From: Warburgia ugandensis | Lineage: Eukaryota; Streptophyta; Magnoliopsida; Canellales; Canellaceae | NCBI GenBank assembly: GCA_035236585.1 | Contig: CP141127.1 | Span: 76,117,495 to 76,181,494 of the forward strand | DNA length: 64,000 nucleotides | Reading direction: 5' to 3' | In this document: piece by piece, positions 38,220 to 51,179 of the stretch | How positions within the stretch are numbered: position 1 is the stretch's first letter | Layout: the number at the start of each line of letters is the position of its first letter | Made by a program: the position numbers and the translations under genes | The notes under the pieces: generated by a model | Told to the model about the DNA's origin: nothing | Database searches by the model: none | Seen by the model: the letters and a program-made list of their open reading frames with translations, nothing else

Positions 38220-40691
38220 CATTGTGAAGTTTTCATTGTCTATTTCTTCTTCTTTTACTCAGTCTTTCTCTGCCACTCTGATGGCATCCACTTCAACCAC
38301 TCCCTCTAATCTCCTCTACCCTTCATCTACTTTCCCCACTCATTTCTCTTTGGTCAGAGTAGCACATCCTTTTCTTATACTAGCTTTGTTGCAAGGCTTA
38401 TTCCTCATTTCCCTTCTCTATCAGTTAGGGCACCCAAGATGTGGCGCTGCACTGTTGTGTGGTGTTTTAGTTGCTTGTTGCTGTAGCAACTCTTAGAGGC
38501 ATGGTTCTCTTATCATTTTCCTCCTCTTGCTTGCTTTTGACAAGATTATTTTGTATACAAAAGTACTCAGATGGCAACATCAACAAGCTCTGTATTTGCC
38601 ACAACTCCACTTCTTTTCCTTGACTGGTGATCTCTGATGTCTTACTACTGGCAATCTATGAGTCATATTTGGCATCTCCATTTTCCTCGAAATCTTATTT
38701 GAAGGAGTTCTGAAATTCCTCCATTAATGGCATCATTACTCTAAAATTCCTCCATTAATGGCATCATTAGTTTTACTCTCCCTACAACTTTCTCGTTGAT
38801 CAGATACCCAATCAATAGCTAAGATTCCCACTGGAAATTCCCATTGAACCAGCTTCCAAAAACTCTTCTTCTCTTTCTTCAATGTCTACTCCTCTTCCAA
38901 GAATGTGATTTTGGAGGATTTCATCAATGGAGTTGAGGTTGCATCCCTCTAGGATTGTATTTGTTTTACAGCATGTCGCTTGCTTACTTTGGCTGATGCA
39001 ATATGCCCTGTAAGGATGTCTGGTCATGCTTCTTCTAGGATCCATGATGTACTAACTAGTCTTTTCTCCCGGGCCAAGAAAATGGTTTTCAATTGTTGTA
39101 GAGGCTTTTGTGTAGTTCATCTCCACCTCCACCTAATGCCACTATTGGAACAGTGTTGTAGGTACTATTATGGGTCCACTTGGGAATCATAATCTTCAAA
39201 GTGTTGCCATGTTATTTGTTGCGAGAAAAGGTAGTCTTAGAATCATTCCAAGCTACCTGTTGCCTATTAATGTTTCTATTGTACCGAGAGGATCTTATTG
39301 GATACAGATCCTCTACCATAAAAACTTGATATACTTTGTTTTACATGAGATTAGGTTCAATTACAGCCAGCAACACCTCCCAAGGGGGGGCGCCATAGCT
39401 AGCGGCTCATTGCCATGTTCACAAGTTTGGCTTTTCATCATGAAGCATGTTGCATAGGGATTAGGTGCTGTAGAGCCTAATTTTACAGGTAATACACATC
39501 TAGTTGGGCTTGTAGGTCCAAGCAAACTAACCCAAGTTTGGGTACACAACCTTTAGTAGCCACTGGAAACCAAGTGAACCTTATTGCTTCTGGTGGAGTG
39601 TTTAAATCTAGTCCAATAACTTGAAATCAGCATGGTAGTTTTAGTCGAGTGACCAGTGCTATGTTGGCATCATCAAGCTTGTCTACCTTAAACTCAGGAT
39701 TGACTTTACGCATGTCACTAGGATTAGATGTTCCTCTACATGTTAGATGAAAATTATTGGCCATCCATGTTGTTTAGATTTTAGTGATTGTGTGATGGTT
39801 TAGTGTTTTGGTAGGAATATTGTATGTGATACTAACCTTGTTGGTGTAATCGGAGACAACACTTTTGTTCCCTTCCTCTTCTTCCTCATGACCTAGGAAA
39901 TCACCCATGAAACATAGAGGATAGCCACCAATGATAGGGTAGTATATTAGTCAAGTGATCCAGGCTGCTAAATGCTACACGGCATGTTGACTTAACTTAC
40001 AACAAATCACCATCATCCCCACAAGCAATATTAGTTAGCAAGGGTAGGTTACTATGAGTATCTTATTATCAAAGTCATTATGAAGGTCTTTGTCTTTACT
40101 CTTGTTAATCGTATTGCTGATATCAGATCTTGTTGATTCAATCTATGATCACTTATCTTCAATTTTGTTGATCTTATGTGGTTTTCCTCAACCACCACCG
40201 ATCTCATGTGGTTTGCCTCACCCACCATCAATTTCATCCTCGACTAACAATCACGTTTGTGTTGTTCCATTTGAAGGTTGATGCTCTTCTAACACCCAGA
40301 TCACCCAAGCCCTCTAAAATTTCTAGAACCAATTGTCGACGTAGAGGGATTGTGGCTTATAAGCAAGGGAGTTGTGTCATTTGATTTTCTTATCAAGAGA
40401 TCAATCTCATGGATGTCATTCGAAAAGCCTTCAATTCGATATCTTTTGGTAGATTAGGCCTCTACTGCCATTGATTGTCCGATTAATTCTCATTACTAAG
40501 GATCTTTATCTGCTAAAATGCAATCAAGTTGGATTCATTGAAGAAGACATCATCAATTTCGAATCTACTTCTGGCAATAAAGGAAGTGTGGATTGACTTG
40601 AGATTATGCTCATTAGGAAACAATCCTTGAATTAGAACATTTAATCAGCAAGCTAATGCCAAAATTATCTTTGCATGAGCTTGAGTGGGGG
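38220..40691 (+). pseudogene. Possible degraded Ty1/Copia remnant
   Basis: Weak evidence only. A plus-strand frame from 38281 starts MASTSTTPSN, a start style seen in some Copia Gag proteins. A later frame near 39050 reads LTSLFSRAKKM, resembling the part of Copia Gag that usually reads LxxxFxSRSRA. The segment ends with a purine-rich GAGTGGGGGTG (40683-40693) just before an LTR-like sequence at 40692. Frames are broken throughout, and no polymerase motif could be read. The middle (39.2-40.6 kb) is unassigned. It could instead be unrelated decayed sequence. Confidence 0.3.
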
Positions 40692-40815
40692 TGTTATTAG
40701 ATAGGATTTGGAGATCTACATTATCTTTGGTGCTTATCAATATTTCACTTTTATATAAGCATATTTGTATTAGTCTTTGAAATCAATCAATTTAGTAACA
40801 ATGTAGCTTCTATTA
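40692..40815 (+). repeat. Candidate Copia LTR start
   Basis: TGTTATTAGATAGG follows a polypurine-like tract and contains a TATA-like TTTTATATAAGC about 60 bp in, as in short Copia LTRs. The right end is not defined and no partner LTR was found. Confidence 0.3.
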
Positions 40816-43800
40816 GTTTTAAACCCTAAAATTTCATAATTGTGAAATTCACTTCATAATCATGAAGTCTAGTGAAAAAGAGATTTGTACCCTTCATTTT
40901 TTGCTAATTTGGAATCACTTTCTTTGGGATGTTTTTGGAAAAAGAACATAATAAGGCCTTAATAGTTACAAACTTTTGGGTGCTAGAACTTTACCATCAG
41001 GAATTCCTAACCTTTGCATAGTGACTCCACAAGGCCACTTCATGATTGTGAAGTTTAGGCCCCCTAGAACTCATGATCTATAACTCAGTGTGACCAAAAT
41101 CTAAAAATTCAAGTTTTGATCTTTCCCTAGATTGTGCACCGATTTACCAACTTTGTCATCCCTAATTTCTGCAGAGGTCCCTTATCTCATTTGGCTAGAA
41201 AAAGGTTGAGAAATTATATTCTAGGTACATCTCATTCAATTTTTGCATCATCTTCTCTCTCTTAGTTAGTTTTCTGGTTTTCTCTTATATGTAGATTAGG
41301 GATTAATGCCATAATTTGGGAGAAAATTTAGTGCAAATTCTAGTGAATTTTCCAAAGCAAGAGTCTTAATCTAAATTGGGGCCAAGAAATGAAGTCCTTA
41401 GGAGATAGTAGAATCTTTATCCTAAACTATTCAATTCTCACTCTTAGAAAATAAAACACCTTTCATGTCTTTTCCATTCCTTTTTTTACACTTAGAAAAC
41501 CAAATGGAACTTCTAATAGTTGTCTTCTTTAGTGGAATATTTAAGAGGAATTCTAATATGAATTCCATTCTGTTTTCTTACTTCTGCATAGGGATTTCTC
41601 TTCTTCTTCTTTTTTGAAGTTTAGAGAAATGGTAGGATTTCCAATTCTCTCTTGAAGAGAAAAGAAAATTCCTAATCCTAGAGGTTTGTTTTCCAATGTA
41701 AATTTTATAAACTAGTTTCTTTAGCTTACCAATCTTTATCTTTTATTCTTCTCCCACCCTCTTTCTTCAATTAAATGATGAACTTCTAAGTATCTTAATG
41801 GGAGAAATTTGAGCTTCTAGGATTCCAGCTTTGTGGGTTTATTTGAGTGAAAGTTGAAACTCAAAGATAGGGATTCTTAAATTACTAGATAGAATCCTAA
41901 CATTTTCCTATAACTTTCATATGTTTAATAGAATTTCCATTGTCAAAGAGTGTAGCATCAAAGAACGATCCATTTCCATGATATTTTCTTAAATAGTGGC
42001 ATTCTAAAAGCAAAGAATTTCTAAAGAAGAAAAGTCTAGCAAGAAGGAAATTTGATTTTTTACAAGTTTCTTTTCATTCTTTCTTTGAAAAAATTCAAGG
42101 AAGAAAGAATTTATTTCCATCATTTTTTATGAGAAATGACTTCTTTTAAGAATTAACAAACATGTTCTCTCTTCTTTTCTTAAGCATTGTATCTTATATT
42201 TCTATACAAACTAGATATAATGCACTCCATCACCCATCACCTTAATCTCTTAGTTTTGATTGTGCTTCTATTCTCTGTACCAATGCTTTTATTTGTTGTT
42301 TTCATGTTTTCCAAAATATAGCTTTTCTTTCCAATTTAGGACTTATTGCTAATTCCTTGTCAATTTCCATTCCTATCCAAGATTTTAGCTAAAAAGGACA
42401 GTGCCGATGCACGAAGCTCATGCATACATAGGGTCTGGGGAAGGGGAGGACCACAATGCTTTTAGCTCTTTACATTATATGCTTTCAATTTCATGTGTGT
42501 CCTTAAATCCACAAGTGTGAGTAACATGTTCTAGTTTTCCATACTAATTCCTTTACATGTCTCTAGTCTTTTGAATTAGTAAACATCACATGTTTCTACT
42601 ATGCATTAGATATATCCTATAGTAGTGTAGAAGTATGAGTTTCTAGCATAGGAAATCATACGTTTAATTCATTCTTTTCCTTAGAATTATGAGGATGCAT
42701 TGTAAGTTTCTCTTTATGATTAATCTTGTGAGTGATCAGATTGTGTGCTCTTTCTTTATATAATTTACTTTTAGATGTTATCTGTTTATCCTTTATGTAT
42801 TTATCCTAAGTTGTTAAATTAGTGAAAGGCGAATTTAAACCAATAAGGCTTTCAAACCTAGAAAAAGAAGGGGGTTTGGTTAAGTAGGCTTATTTTATTC
42901 ATTAGGGACCTAAGGCCCTTTTTTCTTAGGTGGTAACTCTCCCCATAATTTACTTAGGTTCACAGGAATATAGGTTAGAGACTTGAATAAAATGACAAGA
43001 AAAGACTAAAGTAGCTAGAGTTCTCTCCTCCTCTTCAAATTAGATGACTAATTTGAATTGAAACAAACATATGAATTCTATAAACAACCTTAAATCACTA
43101 TTTTGAAAAAGGTCAAACCTCTAACCTAGGGAAAGATAAAAGCACCCTCACTTCCCTTCAGTTGTGAGTAGTTTTATTAGTTGACAATATTGGAAATCTA
43201 GGTTTTATTTTTGAGTTTAAAATGAATGAGTTATTATTACTCAAGGCTTGTAAAAGAGTAGATCAAAGGAGAGGACAGAGAAGTGGAACATATCAAGTGG
43301 TATTATGAGTAATCTATGTAATATAAGTATCCTTACATGTGCATAGAAGCCATATGTTTGGTCAATCCCCAAGTATGTACATGCAAAAAGCTTTACTTCA
43401 AACACTTTTGTGTCTATTCTCAGAATTCCCTCTCATCTATTCTCAAAATATTGTTCCATCTATTTAAAAAATACCCTTATACTTATTTTGACTTCAAACA
43501 TATACATATTCCACAATTTGAGCACCTTGTTTGATTGATTGTACTAGGCTAATTTCCTTTAGATGTAGTGTATACTATAAAATAACCTCATTGAGAAACT
43601 CTCAATTTGGCCATTTGGTGGTTTTGGAGCATGAAGATTTAGGAGCACAATGCACAATCTACAATAGCATAAGGGTATGTACTCAACCTTCGAGTGTGCG
43701 TGTATCCACTCATAGGCTATTCTACCTCCGTGCACAAATGTTTTATTTTTTTCTTCTTTGATGTATAAGTTAGGTCTATTGGGAAATGCATATTTAAATA

Positions 43801-44982
43801 TAGTCATTTTCTAAACAATGGCCTTTCTAAAAGAGGATGGAGCTAGACCTCCATTTAGCGAGGAGCCATATTGAATTTTTTAGAAGGTGTGAAAAGTAAG
43901 ATATGTATACAAAATGAGGTGGGGGCACACAAAAATATACATGAATTTTTTTTTTTCACAATTCTAAGAGGGCCATGGCCTACTTTGGCCCCAACATAGC
44001 TCCTTCCTCTAAAGATGGATGTTCAAAGTTACAAAAAGAATACTGTTACTTACCTAGGTGCCATCTTTTGTAGAATCTCTTTTTTGTCTTAGTTTGATAA
44101 GTTGGAAGGGTTGACATATCGGAGTTCCAAATTCCTTGGTGTATACACTATGCCATTAACATTAGTTTTTCCCAAAACTTCATCCCTTGAAAATAATGAA
44201 GATAAAAAAGTAAATCTAATGTAATTGTCTAAAGACCAACAAAGAATACTAACTTTAGTGTAACAATTATTGGGTTTTCAAGTGCAAATGCAAGTCCAAC
44301 TAGTATTTTCTAGCTTAGATAAGATGGAACTATCACAATCAAGGGCATATGAAAATCTTTCATGTTAATTAGATTAGATTATATTAGATTAGGCATGTTC
44401 TTAAACATGGTTGCATAAATGCCAAGATCTTGGTTTTCCAAATGGATTAATGACATTACCAATGGAATAATTGTCAATGAACTATGGGAGCAAAAATTAC
44501 TTCAAGAGTTCTTCAATTTTTTTACCATGATATATTTTGAGAGAGAAGCTAAAGCCATTAGATGGTTAGGAAAACCAAAACTAGAGAGGGCTTCATAACC
44601 TAAAGAACCTTGAGAAAATTGATCCACTATGAACTACAAATGCTTGTTTTGTTGCACTTACTAATCCAACATCATGGTACCTTGTTGGTATTCATTGTTT
44701 AAATTCAAAGACTATGAATTGAGGGCATCCCAAGTTGCCAGTGCAAATTTTGTCTAGAAATTGATACATTAGTAACTAATTAAGTTGAGAGGAACTTCAG
44801 AGACCCCTTACAAAATGTTCTAAATCATATTAAATTTAACATAATGTCAAGGTGGTCTTGCACACAACCAATGTCTCATTTGCAAAGAGCAAATGCGATA
44901 TCTAAGGCCCCCCTCTAGATTCCTTTGTTGGGGGAACATATTACTTAACAAAATATGGAAAGATAGAGTGTCAACCACTTAC
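40816..44982. other. Unassigned AT-rich sequence
   Basis: No gene could be recognised in 4.2 kb apart from the SINE fragment at 42391. Short frames near 43337-43807 do not resemble known proteins. There are several homopurine or homopyrimidine stretches but no terminal repeats. Confidence 0.4.
42391..42459 (-). mobile_element. Au-SINE-like 3' fragment
   Basis: AAAAAGGACAGTGCCGATGC, then ACGAAGCTC, then GGGTCTGGGGAAGG and GACCACAA match the 3' part of the widely distributed plant Au SINE in reverse orientation. The tRNA-like head is missing. Related copies are at 58770 and 59667. Confidence 0.7.
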
Positions 44983-45530
44983 AATTGGAATTTTATAATG
45001 TGAATTAAGTATATACAACATTGAAAAATAGTTTTACTAAGTCAAATTTTCAAAAATAAAAATTTGTATCTCAAAACTAAAATTAAAGATCACATTAAGT
45101 GGTAGAAATTAACTAGCAAGATGAAGAGCCACCTTGTGAAGAGTCACTTGGTGAGAAAATAACTAACTCTTATTCTGTAAAAGGAGACGTTCTCTCATTT
45201 TTAATATAATTTTTTATTGTATTTGATTATTTTTTTTCAAATTCTCTTGAGTTCTCTCTAATGTGATTTTGCCACAATGGAACATTCCAAAGTGGAATTC
45301 AAGGTGGGGTCTTCAAAAGTTTCTTGCACCAGCCCACGTAAGGTTTATAGTATTCCTGAAGTGGTTTACTAATGATCCTATAATCATCTCTTGTTTAAAG
45401 AATATGGGTAGATAAGAGTTGAAAGAAAAAGTATTTATACATGCTCAAACCATGCTTATTCATTTCTCCTAGTTCATTTCTACTCTCTCCCAAAAGTTTC
45501 CAACAATTTTAAAGTGTTATTGTGTCTATG
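44983..45530 (+). repeat. LTR-like repeat, family C copy 1
   Basis: AATTGGAATTTTATAATGTG opens a segment that aligns in order with 55551-56045. Shared landmarks are GAAATTAACTAGCAAGATGAA, GAGTCAC/TTTGGT, ATTCTGTAAAAGGAGACG, ATGATTTTGCCA, CCCAC.TAAGG and CATCTCTTGTT.AAAGA. A frame beginning MATIKLVNKDM starts at 45549, which could be the first residues of a lost Gag. Right end approximate. Confidence 0.55.
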
Positions 45531-46335
45531 ATGTAGTACTAATGTAGTATGGCTACTATCAAGTTGGTAAACAAAGATATGATTAAAGCGATCAATTAGA
45601 TGGCTCCATACTTCATAAAGGACTAGACAAGTGTAAGGTTGATCAATATGACAAGTCTTTTACTTATTTTCTCCTTAGTATTGGTAATACATTAAGCATT
45701 ATTATGTGATATTATGCTATAACTTCTCAATTTTATGATAGGCAAAAACTTACATAGATATGAGATTCTATGTCCATCAAGCCCTGCTATTTATTGTTTC
45801 TTTTAATTCACCCTCAATTGTTAGATAGTAAGAAGCCTCATCTAAGGCAAGCTGAATGAATTTGGGTTACAAAGCCTTTTTGAAAGCAATACTGGAGAGA
45901 ATGGATGACTTATTGTGAGAGTAACAAAAGTATGTAAATCAAGGAAAAGCCACAGTATAGAAAGGTAAAGAAACTAGCTTTTATCAAGAGGATACCTCTA
46001 TTGTGGAAATATCAAACACATCCCACTCAATACAAAAGATTCTTTAGGCACATCCTTTTGTTGTGATTTCCTCACAAAGATAAATCCAATTGTGTTGAGG
46101 AACAGAAGGCCAATAATTTATTAAAAATTATTTCTATTTAATAATTTTAAATAAAAAAGGTTAACAAGAAATTTAAAAAAAAGAGAGGATACTCAAATCT
46201 GAAAAACAAAGAACAGACAACCTTGCCACTAGCCAAATTTGAAATAGTAGGGAGAGAGAGATAAATGACAAGTTTCTAGCCCTTAAAGAAAGACAATTTT
46301 CCATCTCAAAGAGATTAGTTGACCAAAAGGAATAG
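45531..46335. other. Unassigned sequence between repeat C and the MDH pseudogene
   Basis: No gene recognised. The missing C-terminal part of the malate dehydrogenase pseudogene would be expected here on the minus strand, but I could not read it. Confidence 0.4.
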
Positions 46336-46339
46336 TAAA

Positions 46340-46735
46340 ATGCCACAGATAATTTAGCAAAGCCTTTCTAGCCTCGGCTTCCAAAACATCTGTCTATTCC
46401 TTGTCTAGTGTTCTCTTGCATCTTGTGTCTTTTGTAAAGTGCCTTTATGTCCTCATCTGACAAGACCACAAAGTTCATAGCAAATTTAGTTGTAACTAAA
46501 AAAAAGGCCAAGAAATTAAACAATGAAAGAATGAAACAAAGGTAAAGAACCAAACTATTTGTAGGAACTTTGGGATTTTCTTTGTCGTAAGAACATCGAG
46601 AGTAGGAACACCAAAAAGCCTCTTTTTATCTCTAGCCTTCTTGAAAATATCAGCCACAATTGAGACCATTGAATTCATAGGACTGTTTATCATGTCAACA
46701 AGGGCCTGTTCCATAATTTTTCATAGAAAAAGTAC
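46340..46735 (-). pseudogene. Mitochondrial-type malate dehydrogenase, distal exons
   Basis: The minus strand from about 46722 reads ALVDMINSPMNSMVSIVADI, then FKKARDKKRLFGVPTLDV, matching the region of plant mitochondrial MDH that normally reads ALVNMISNPVNSTVPIAAE..FKKAG..D.KRLFGVTTLDV. A pyrimidine-rich tract and AG acceptor (46496-46505) then lead into LSDEDIKALYKR (about 46450-46415) and, after frameshifts, DVLEAEA and GFAKLSVAFY. The last two correspond to the [20 protein letters not shown] region. The exon carrying the catalytic VVGGHAG histidine segment is not present between them. Retention of an intron argues for a decayed genomic copy rather than a retroposed one. NAD-MDH interconverts malate and oxaloacetate in the TCA cycle; this copy cannot encode a working enzyme. 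Confidence 0.85.
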
Positions 46736-46742
46736 GAATTAG

Positions 46743-47189
46743 TGTTATGAAGATGCAAAAGATAAAAAACATGAAACATGAAGAAACACAGAGATTTAAG
46801 TGGTTCCCTTTGAATTGAGGTTCGTCCATGGCTCACACTAGTTTCACTATCTCTAGGGCTAGAAAATAGCTGCCACAAGGTACAAATGTTTTCTCCACTC
46901 TCTTCAAAACTCTAAGGTCATGCAAATACATACATATATATGTATGTATCTAGTAACAGAAACAATTTCCCCCCATGTCATAAATAGAAAACTATCTACC
47001 TCTTTCTTTTCAATTGGGGATAGTCCCCAAACCCTCAGCAAGGGCCCACCGCACCCTTGTAAACCTTAGTGAGCTGACTACTCTGCTCGATTGGTGCTGG
47101 GGGCTCTGCCCCTTGGATACCTAGTTCATAGCACAACATAATTTGATGTAGGCACAACAAGATCAAGCCAATCAAGCTTCACACTCACA
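46743..47189 (-). repeat. Copia 3' LTR (447 bp)
   Basis: Pairs with 51180-51400: both share TGTTAT.AAGATGCAAAAGA, GGCTCACACTAGTTTCAC, and ACAACAAGATCAAG-like or ATAACAAGATCAAG-like ends. It retains the middle section (around 46900-47100) missing from the other LTR. Confidence 0.88.
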
Positions 47190-47206
47190 ATAATCTCCCA
47201 CTTAAA
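47190..47206 (-). other. Copia polypurine tract
   Basis: Minus-strand TTTAAGTGGGAGATTAT directly precedes the 3' LTR; AAGTGGGAGATT is the usual plant Copia form. Confidence 0.85.
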
Positions 47207-47439
47207 AATTGAGTGTAAGGAACCCTACTTTCGTGCTATGTAAATGATGTAGCTTCTCCATTGACATGAAACTTGATGTGAGTTCTTCTATCCTTAGTTT
47301 TGAAGATGTATAAAAGGTGAGCATGCCTTCAACTTCTATATTGTGACCACCTTGGTCAACATATCTGTAGGATTTTCTCTTATATGTATCTCATTCAACG
47401 AAAATAGACCTTCTTTCAAACACAATCTTATGAAGTGAT

Positions 47440-48810
47440 ACCTTTCTTTGATATGCTTTGTCCTGTCATGCAAAGTTTAGTTCTTTGCCATATGAATTGT
47501 ACTTTGATTATCATAGTACAAAATGCAATTCTTTTTCTCCTTTCCCAACTCCTCTCCGAGACCTTGTAGCCAAATAATTTCTTTAGTTGCTTTTGTTGCA
47601 GTATTATTGTCTGCTTCTATTGTTGAGAAAACAACTATTTTTTGTAACCTTGATACCCAACAAATTGTTATGCTTGACAAATTGAAGATGTAGCCAACAT
47701 TACTTCTTTTGTCATCAAGGTCTACAACCAGATCATAATCTACATATCCTTATAAAGTGATCTCTAAACCTCCATGGCGCAATGTCATATCTAAGCTACC
47801 TCTCAGATAAATTAAAATCCACTTTATTGTCCTCTACTAATCCTTTCCAGGATTGCTCATAAATTTATCGACAACTCCCAGTGTAAGAGCAATATCTAGT
47901 ATTATACAAACCATCACATACATCAAACTACCAATAGCTGATGCATATGGAACTTTACTCAAAATTTTCCTATGTGCGCCTCATTTTTCTTTGAAAGTTT
48001 AAAGTGGCATGTTAAAGGAATGTTTACTAGCTTTAGCATTTACCATGTTGAATCTCTTGAGACCCTTCTTAACATACTCCCCCTGTGATAGCCACAAGGG
48101 AAGAGGAGAGATGTTCGTAATTGCTACCAAAAGAAAGCTGCTCTGCAAGACCCCTTTTTCCTTTATGTTTTATATATTTATATGACACTACATTTTGTGA
48201 CACATTACCAACCATATTGCTCATTTTGTCCTTGCTAGTTTGCATCCCAAGGATTTGTTTTGTTATACCTAAGTCCTTCACTAAAAATTCCTTTGCAAGT
48301 TGATGCTTTAGATTTAGAATCTCATGCATGATTGATCCTACAACAAGATGTTATCCAAATACAACAGAGAAATAATATACAAGTCTAGAAATCTCTTAAA
48401 GTAACAATAGTAGTCAACATGATATTTGATAAAATCATTATTAGACATGAAATGATCAAACTTTATGTACTAGTATCATGAGGCATGTTTTAAACCATAT
48501 AAAACATTTCTGAGTTTGCATACTAGATTCTCCTTCCCGAACTCAGCATAGCCCTATGGTTACTGCATGTAGATTTCTTCCTCTAGGTCTCCATGAAAGA
48601 AAGTAATTTTTACATCTAACTTTTTTAAATGTAAGTCCTCTATTGCCACAATGCTTGGTACTGATCTACTAGTAGATAATTCAACCATCGGGGAGAAAAT
48701 TTTACTAAAGTCAATACCTTCCTTTTACTAAAATCCTTTTACCGCTAGTCTAGCCTTGTACTTCTTTGAACCACCATGCTCTTCATTTAGTCTATAGATT
48801 TATTTGTTTT
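47440..48810 (-). pseudogene. Copia reverse transcriptase and RNase H remnant
   Basis: The reverse transcriptase enters at about 48760 with YKARLAVKGF, then DFSKIFSPMVEL, then LKKLDVKITFFHGDLEEEIY and CKLRNVLYGLKHAS, a textbook Copia order. The catalytic YVDD box is YLDN at 48350-48361, so the last metal-binding aspartate is lost. FLVKDLGITKQILGM follows near 48270. RNase H continues with VPYASAIGSLMY (47965), KFMSNPGKD, KWILIYLRGSLD, and finally FSTIEADNNTATKATKEIIW and DNQSTIHMAKN (47480). Several stops and at least one frameshift interrupt it, so it cannot give a working polymerase. Confidence 0.92.
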
Positions 48811-49499
48811 ACAATGTTTTCTTTTCTTTGGGTAGCTTGGCCAAATCCCATGGTTAATTTTACCACAAAGACTCCATCTCATCTTTCATTACTAGCTCCA
48901 ACTTATCCTTGGCTTCCTCCTACAAATATTCTTCAAAACAATTTGATTCAACAATATATAATGGAGTGAAGGAGAGAAATGAACCAAGTCTTTCATTTGT
49001 CTTGGTTTCTTCCTCAAAGCAATTGGGGGGTGTTGTAGGTACTGCCTCTACGTTAGCATTATAAGGGGTCATGACAGCCTTCTTAGAGGCATCTTCAAGT
49101 TTTACATACTTTGCATGCTATGATTTTTCTTTCTTTCCATTCAATATGTCTTATACATAATAGTCTCATTGAATACAATGTTCTCACTTCCATTGATTTT
49201 CTTATTTTTAAAATCCCAAACTGGAAAGCCAAATCACTCAAACCATATTCAATGAATATGAATTTCTAAACTTATGATCAAGTTTGTTTATATTTTATGA
49301 ATCAACATGTACATAAAAGCTACAACTGAAAACTCTTAGGTCGGAAAGGTTTACCTTTTTTCTGGTCCATACCTCCTTTAGAATCTCATAGTTCAATGGG
49401 GTAGAAGGTTCTCTTATTAATCAAATAGACAATAGTATTCATAGCATTTAACCCAAAACTATTTAGGCAACCTAACATGTAATCTCATACTTCTAGCAT

Positions 49500-50070
49500 G
49501 TTCCATAATAATTCTATTCATGTGCTTTGCAACACCATTTATTGGAGTGTCCTAGAAAGTGTCTTTACTCTTCTGATTTCATTAGTAGAACATTACTTCT
49601 CAAACTTGTTATCATAGAATTCTCCTCCATTATCTAACTTTAAGGTCTTCACCTATGTTCCTATTTCATTCTCAACCAAAGCCTTACATTTTTTGTAAAC
49701 AACAAATACATCTAACTTTGTTTTAAAAATAAACCCAAAGTTTCCTACTAGCATCATCTATTAAATAGAGCAATTGAGAGAAGGTACTTGAGATGGCCCC
49801 CATACATTGATGTAGACTAATTCTATTTTTGCAATTTTGGAATCCTTCCAATCTTTGAGAAACTCTCAAAAGATAAGGTCCATAGATGTAAGACCTAATA
49901 GTTTTTCTTTTGTAAGCATAGTCTGTATCTCTCTTTTTCTCTTGTGTCCAAGTTTGCAATGCTAAGTGCTCATATATGCCTTTGAAGATGCTATAAAAAT
50001 GAAGTTTTTTCTACTAGAGGTCACATATAGAGTCCATTTCTTGCCATGTGTTGTTATCAATGCTCCTTTC
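49500..50070 (-). pseudogene. Copia integrase remnant
   Basis: The minus strand reads YLIDDASRKLWVYF (about 49725-49765), then VKTLKLDNGGEFYDNKFEK (about 49595-49650), then TPINGVAKHMNRIIMEHARS (about 49495-49555). These are the three parts of the Copia integrase core. The first catalytic aspartate region reads LHQCMGAIS instead of a HSDVWGP-like form. The second aspartate (DNGGEF) is kept. The glutamate of VAERMNR has become lysine (VAKHMNR). The zinc-binding head is poorly readable. Confidence 0.85.
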
Positions 50071-50119
50071 GACACCTTTCAAGAGTCATTAGTAAAGGTA
50101 GCCTTAATTAAATCCTAAC

Positions 50120-51150
50120 TCTACATGTTGCCCAACTAGGTTACATTTATCTAACATCTCCTTTTCCAACAATGCTACATGGTTCATTATCACCAAAATA
50201 ACCTTTCCTAAAATCTCCTTTCACATAATTATGAAGAGTATCATGAAGTGAAGTGGCATGAAAAGATACACTAAATTTACTACCCATGTATCATTATGAC
50301 CATTTAATGAAGGAATTAAAGTATCATAATCCTTGTCATCAGAGATATTTACTTAATGTGTACTTTCCTAATTTTTATACTATAATTCCTTCTTTGAAAC
50401 TTTGCAAACTAGTTTTGGATGTCCCTTCTTATCTCATTTCTTACAACCCTCATCTTTTCCATTTAGTGATCTAGATTTGTTATTTTTGGATTTTGATCTC
50501 CAATGGTTTTTGTTTTTCCTCTTTGACAACCTTCCACATCCTTGAACATTTAAGGCATTCCCTAATGCCCCACTTGAAGGTCACATGGATTTTTTGTGTG
50601 ACTCGCTTAGGAGAACATATATAAAATCTTTGCATTGCAATTTTTCAGATCCACTTGAGTTGCTTATGACCAAGCCTTTCCAACTATTTGGTAATCCTGA
50701 TAGAAGCAATATGGCACATACTTCATCCTTAAAATTAATACTGAATAATTCCAACTAAATAGTAATATTATTGAACTTTTTTGGATGCTCTACAATACTT
50801 TCATTCTCAGCCATCTTTACATTGAGCAATTTCTTCTTTAAATGTGCCATATTTGATGTTTACGGATTTTTGTACATCTTAAATAAAGCTTCGATCAAAT
50901 CTTATGTCCTCTTCTCTTTTGAGATATTGATTGCTACCAATGCATTAATGGTTAGGCAAATCATTCATAGGGCTTTTGCCAAGCACCTTTCACTCGTCAT
51001 CATTCATCTCTCTTGGTTTCTTCAATTTTCCTCCAAGGAGAAGATAAATATCGTTCTAATAAAGGTAATCTTCCATTTGCCTCTTTCACAGTCCAAATTT
51101 AGATCCATTCAACTTCTTGATTTTCACTTTCTTGTCTCTCAGTATTGCTC
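50120..51150 (-). pseudogene. Copia Gag and protease remnant
   Basis: Gag begins near 51140 with KKLNGSKFGL, continues to LLLGGKLKKPREMNDDE, and then MKMYKNPSTSNMAHLKKKLL, KMAENESIVEHPKKFNN and NFKDEVCAILLLSGLPNSW. This is the Tork-type Gag order. The zinc knuckle (50404-50445) reads C-K-K-stop-D-K-K-G-H-P-K-L-V-C: the second cysteine codon is now TGA. The protease region (about 50120-50280) retains SFHATS and YFGDNEPCSIVGKGDV, but the catalytic DSGAS has become SKFSVS. Both losses show long inactivity. Confidence 0.9.
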
Positions 51151-51163
51151 CCACTCAAGCCTA

Positions 51164-51178
51164 GGTCTCTGATACTAA
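51164..51178 (-). other. Copia primer-binding site
   Basis: Minus-strand TTAGTATCAGAGACC next to the 5' LTR end resembles the initiator tRNA-Met primer site TTGGTATCAGAGCC, with two changes. Confidence 0.75.
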
Positions 51179-51179
51179 T

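Noticed and set aside
50771-51172. 133-codon plus-strand open frame
   Set aside because: It lies opposite the readable minus-strand Copia Gag and is its shadow.
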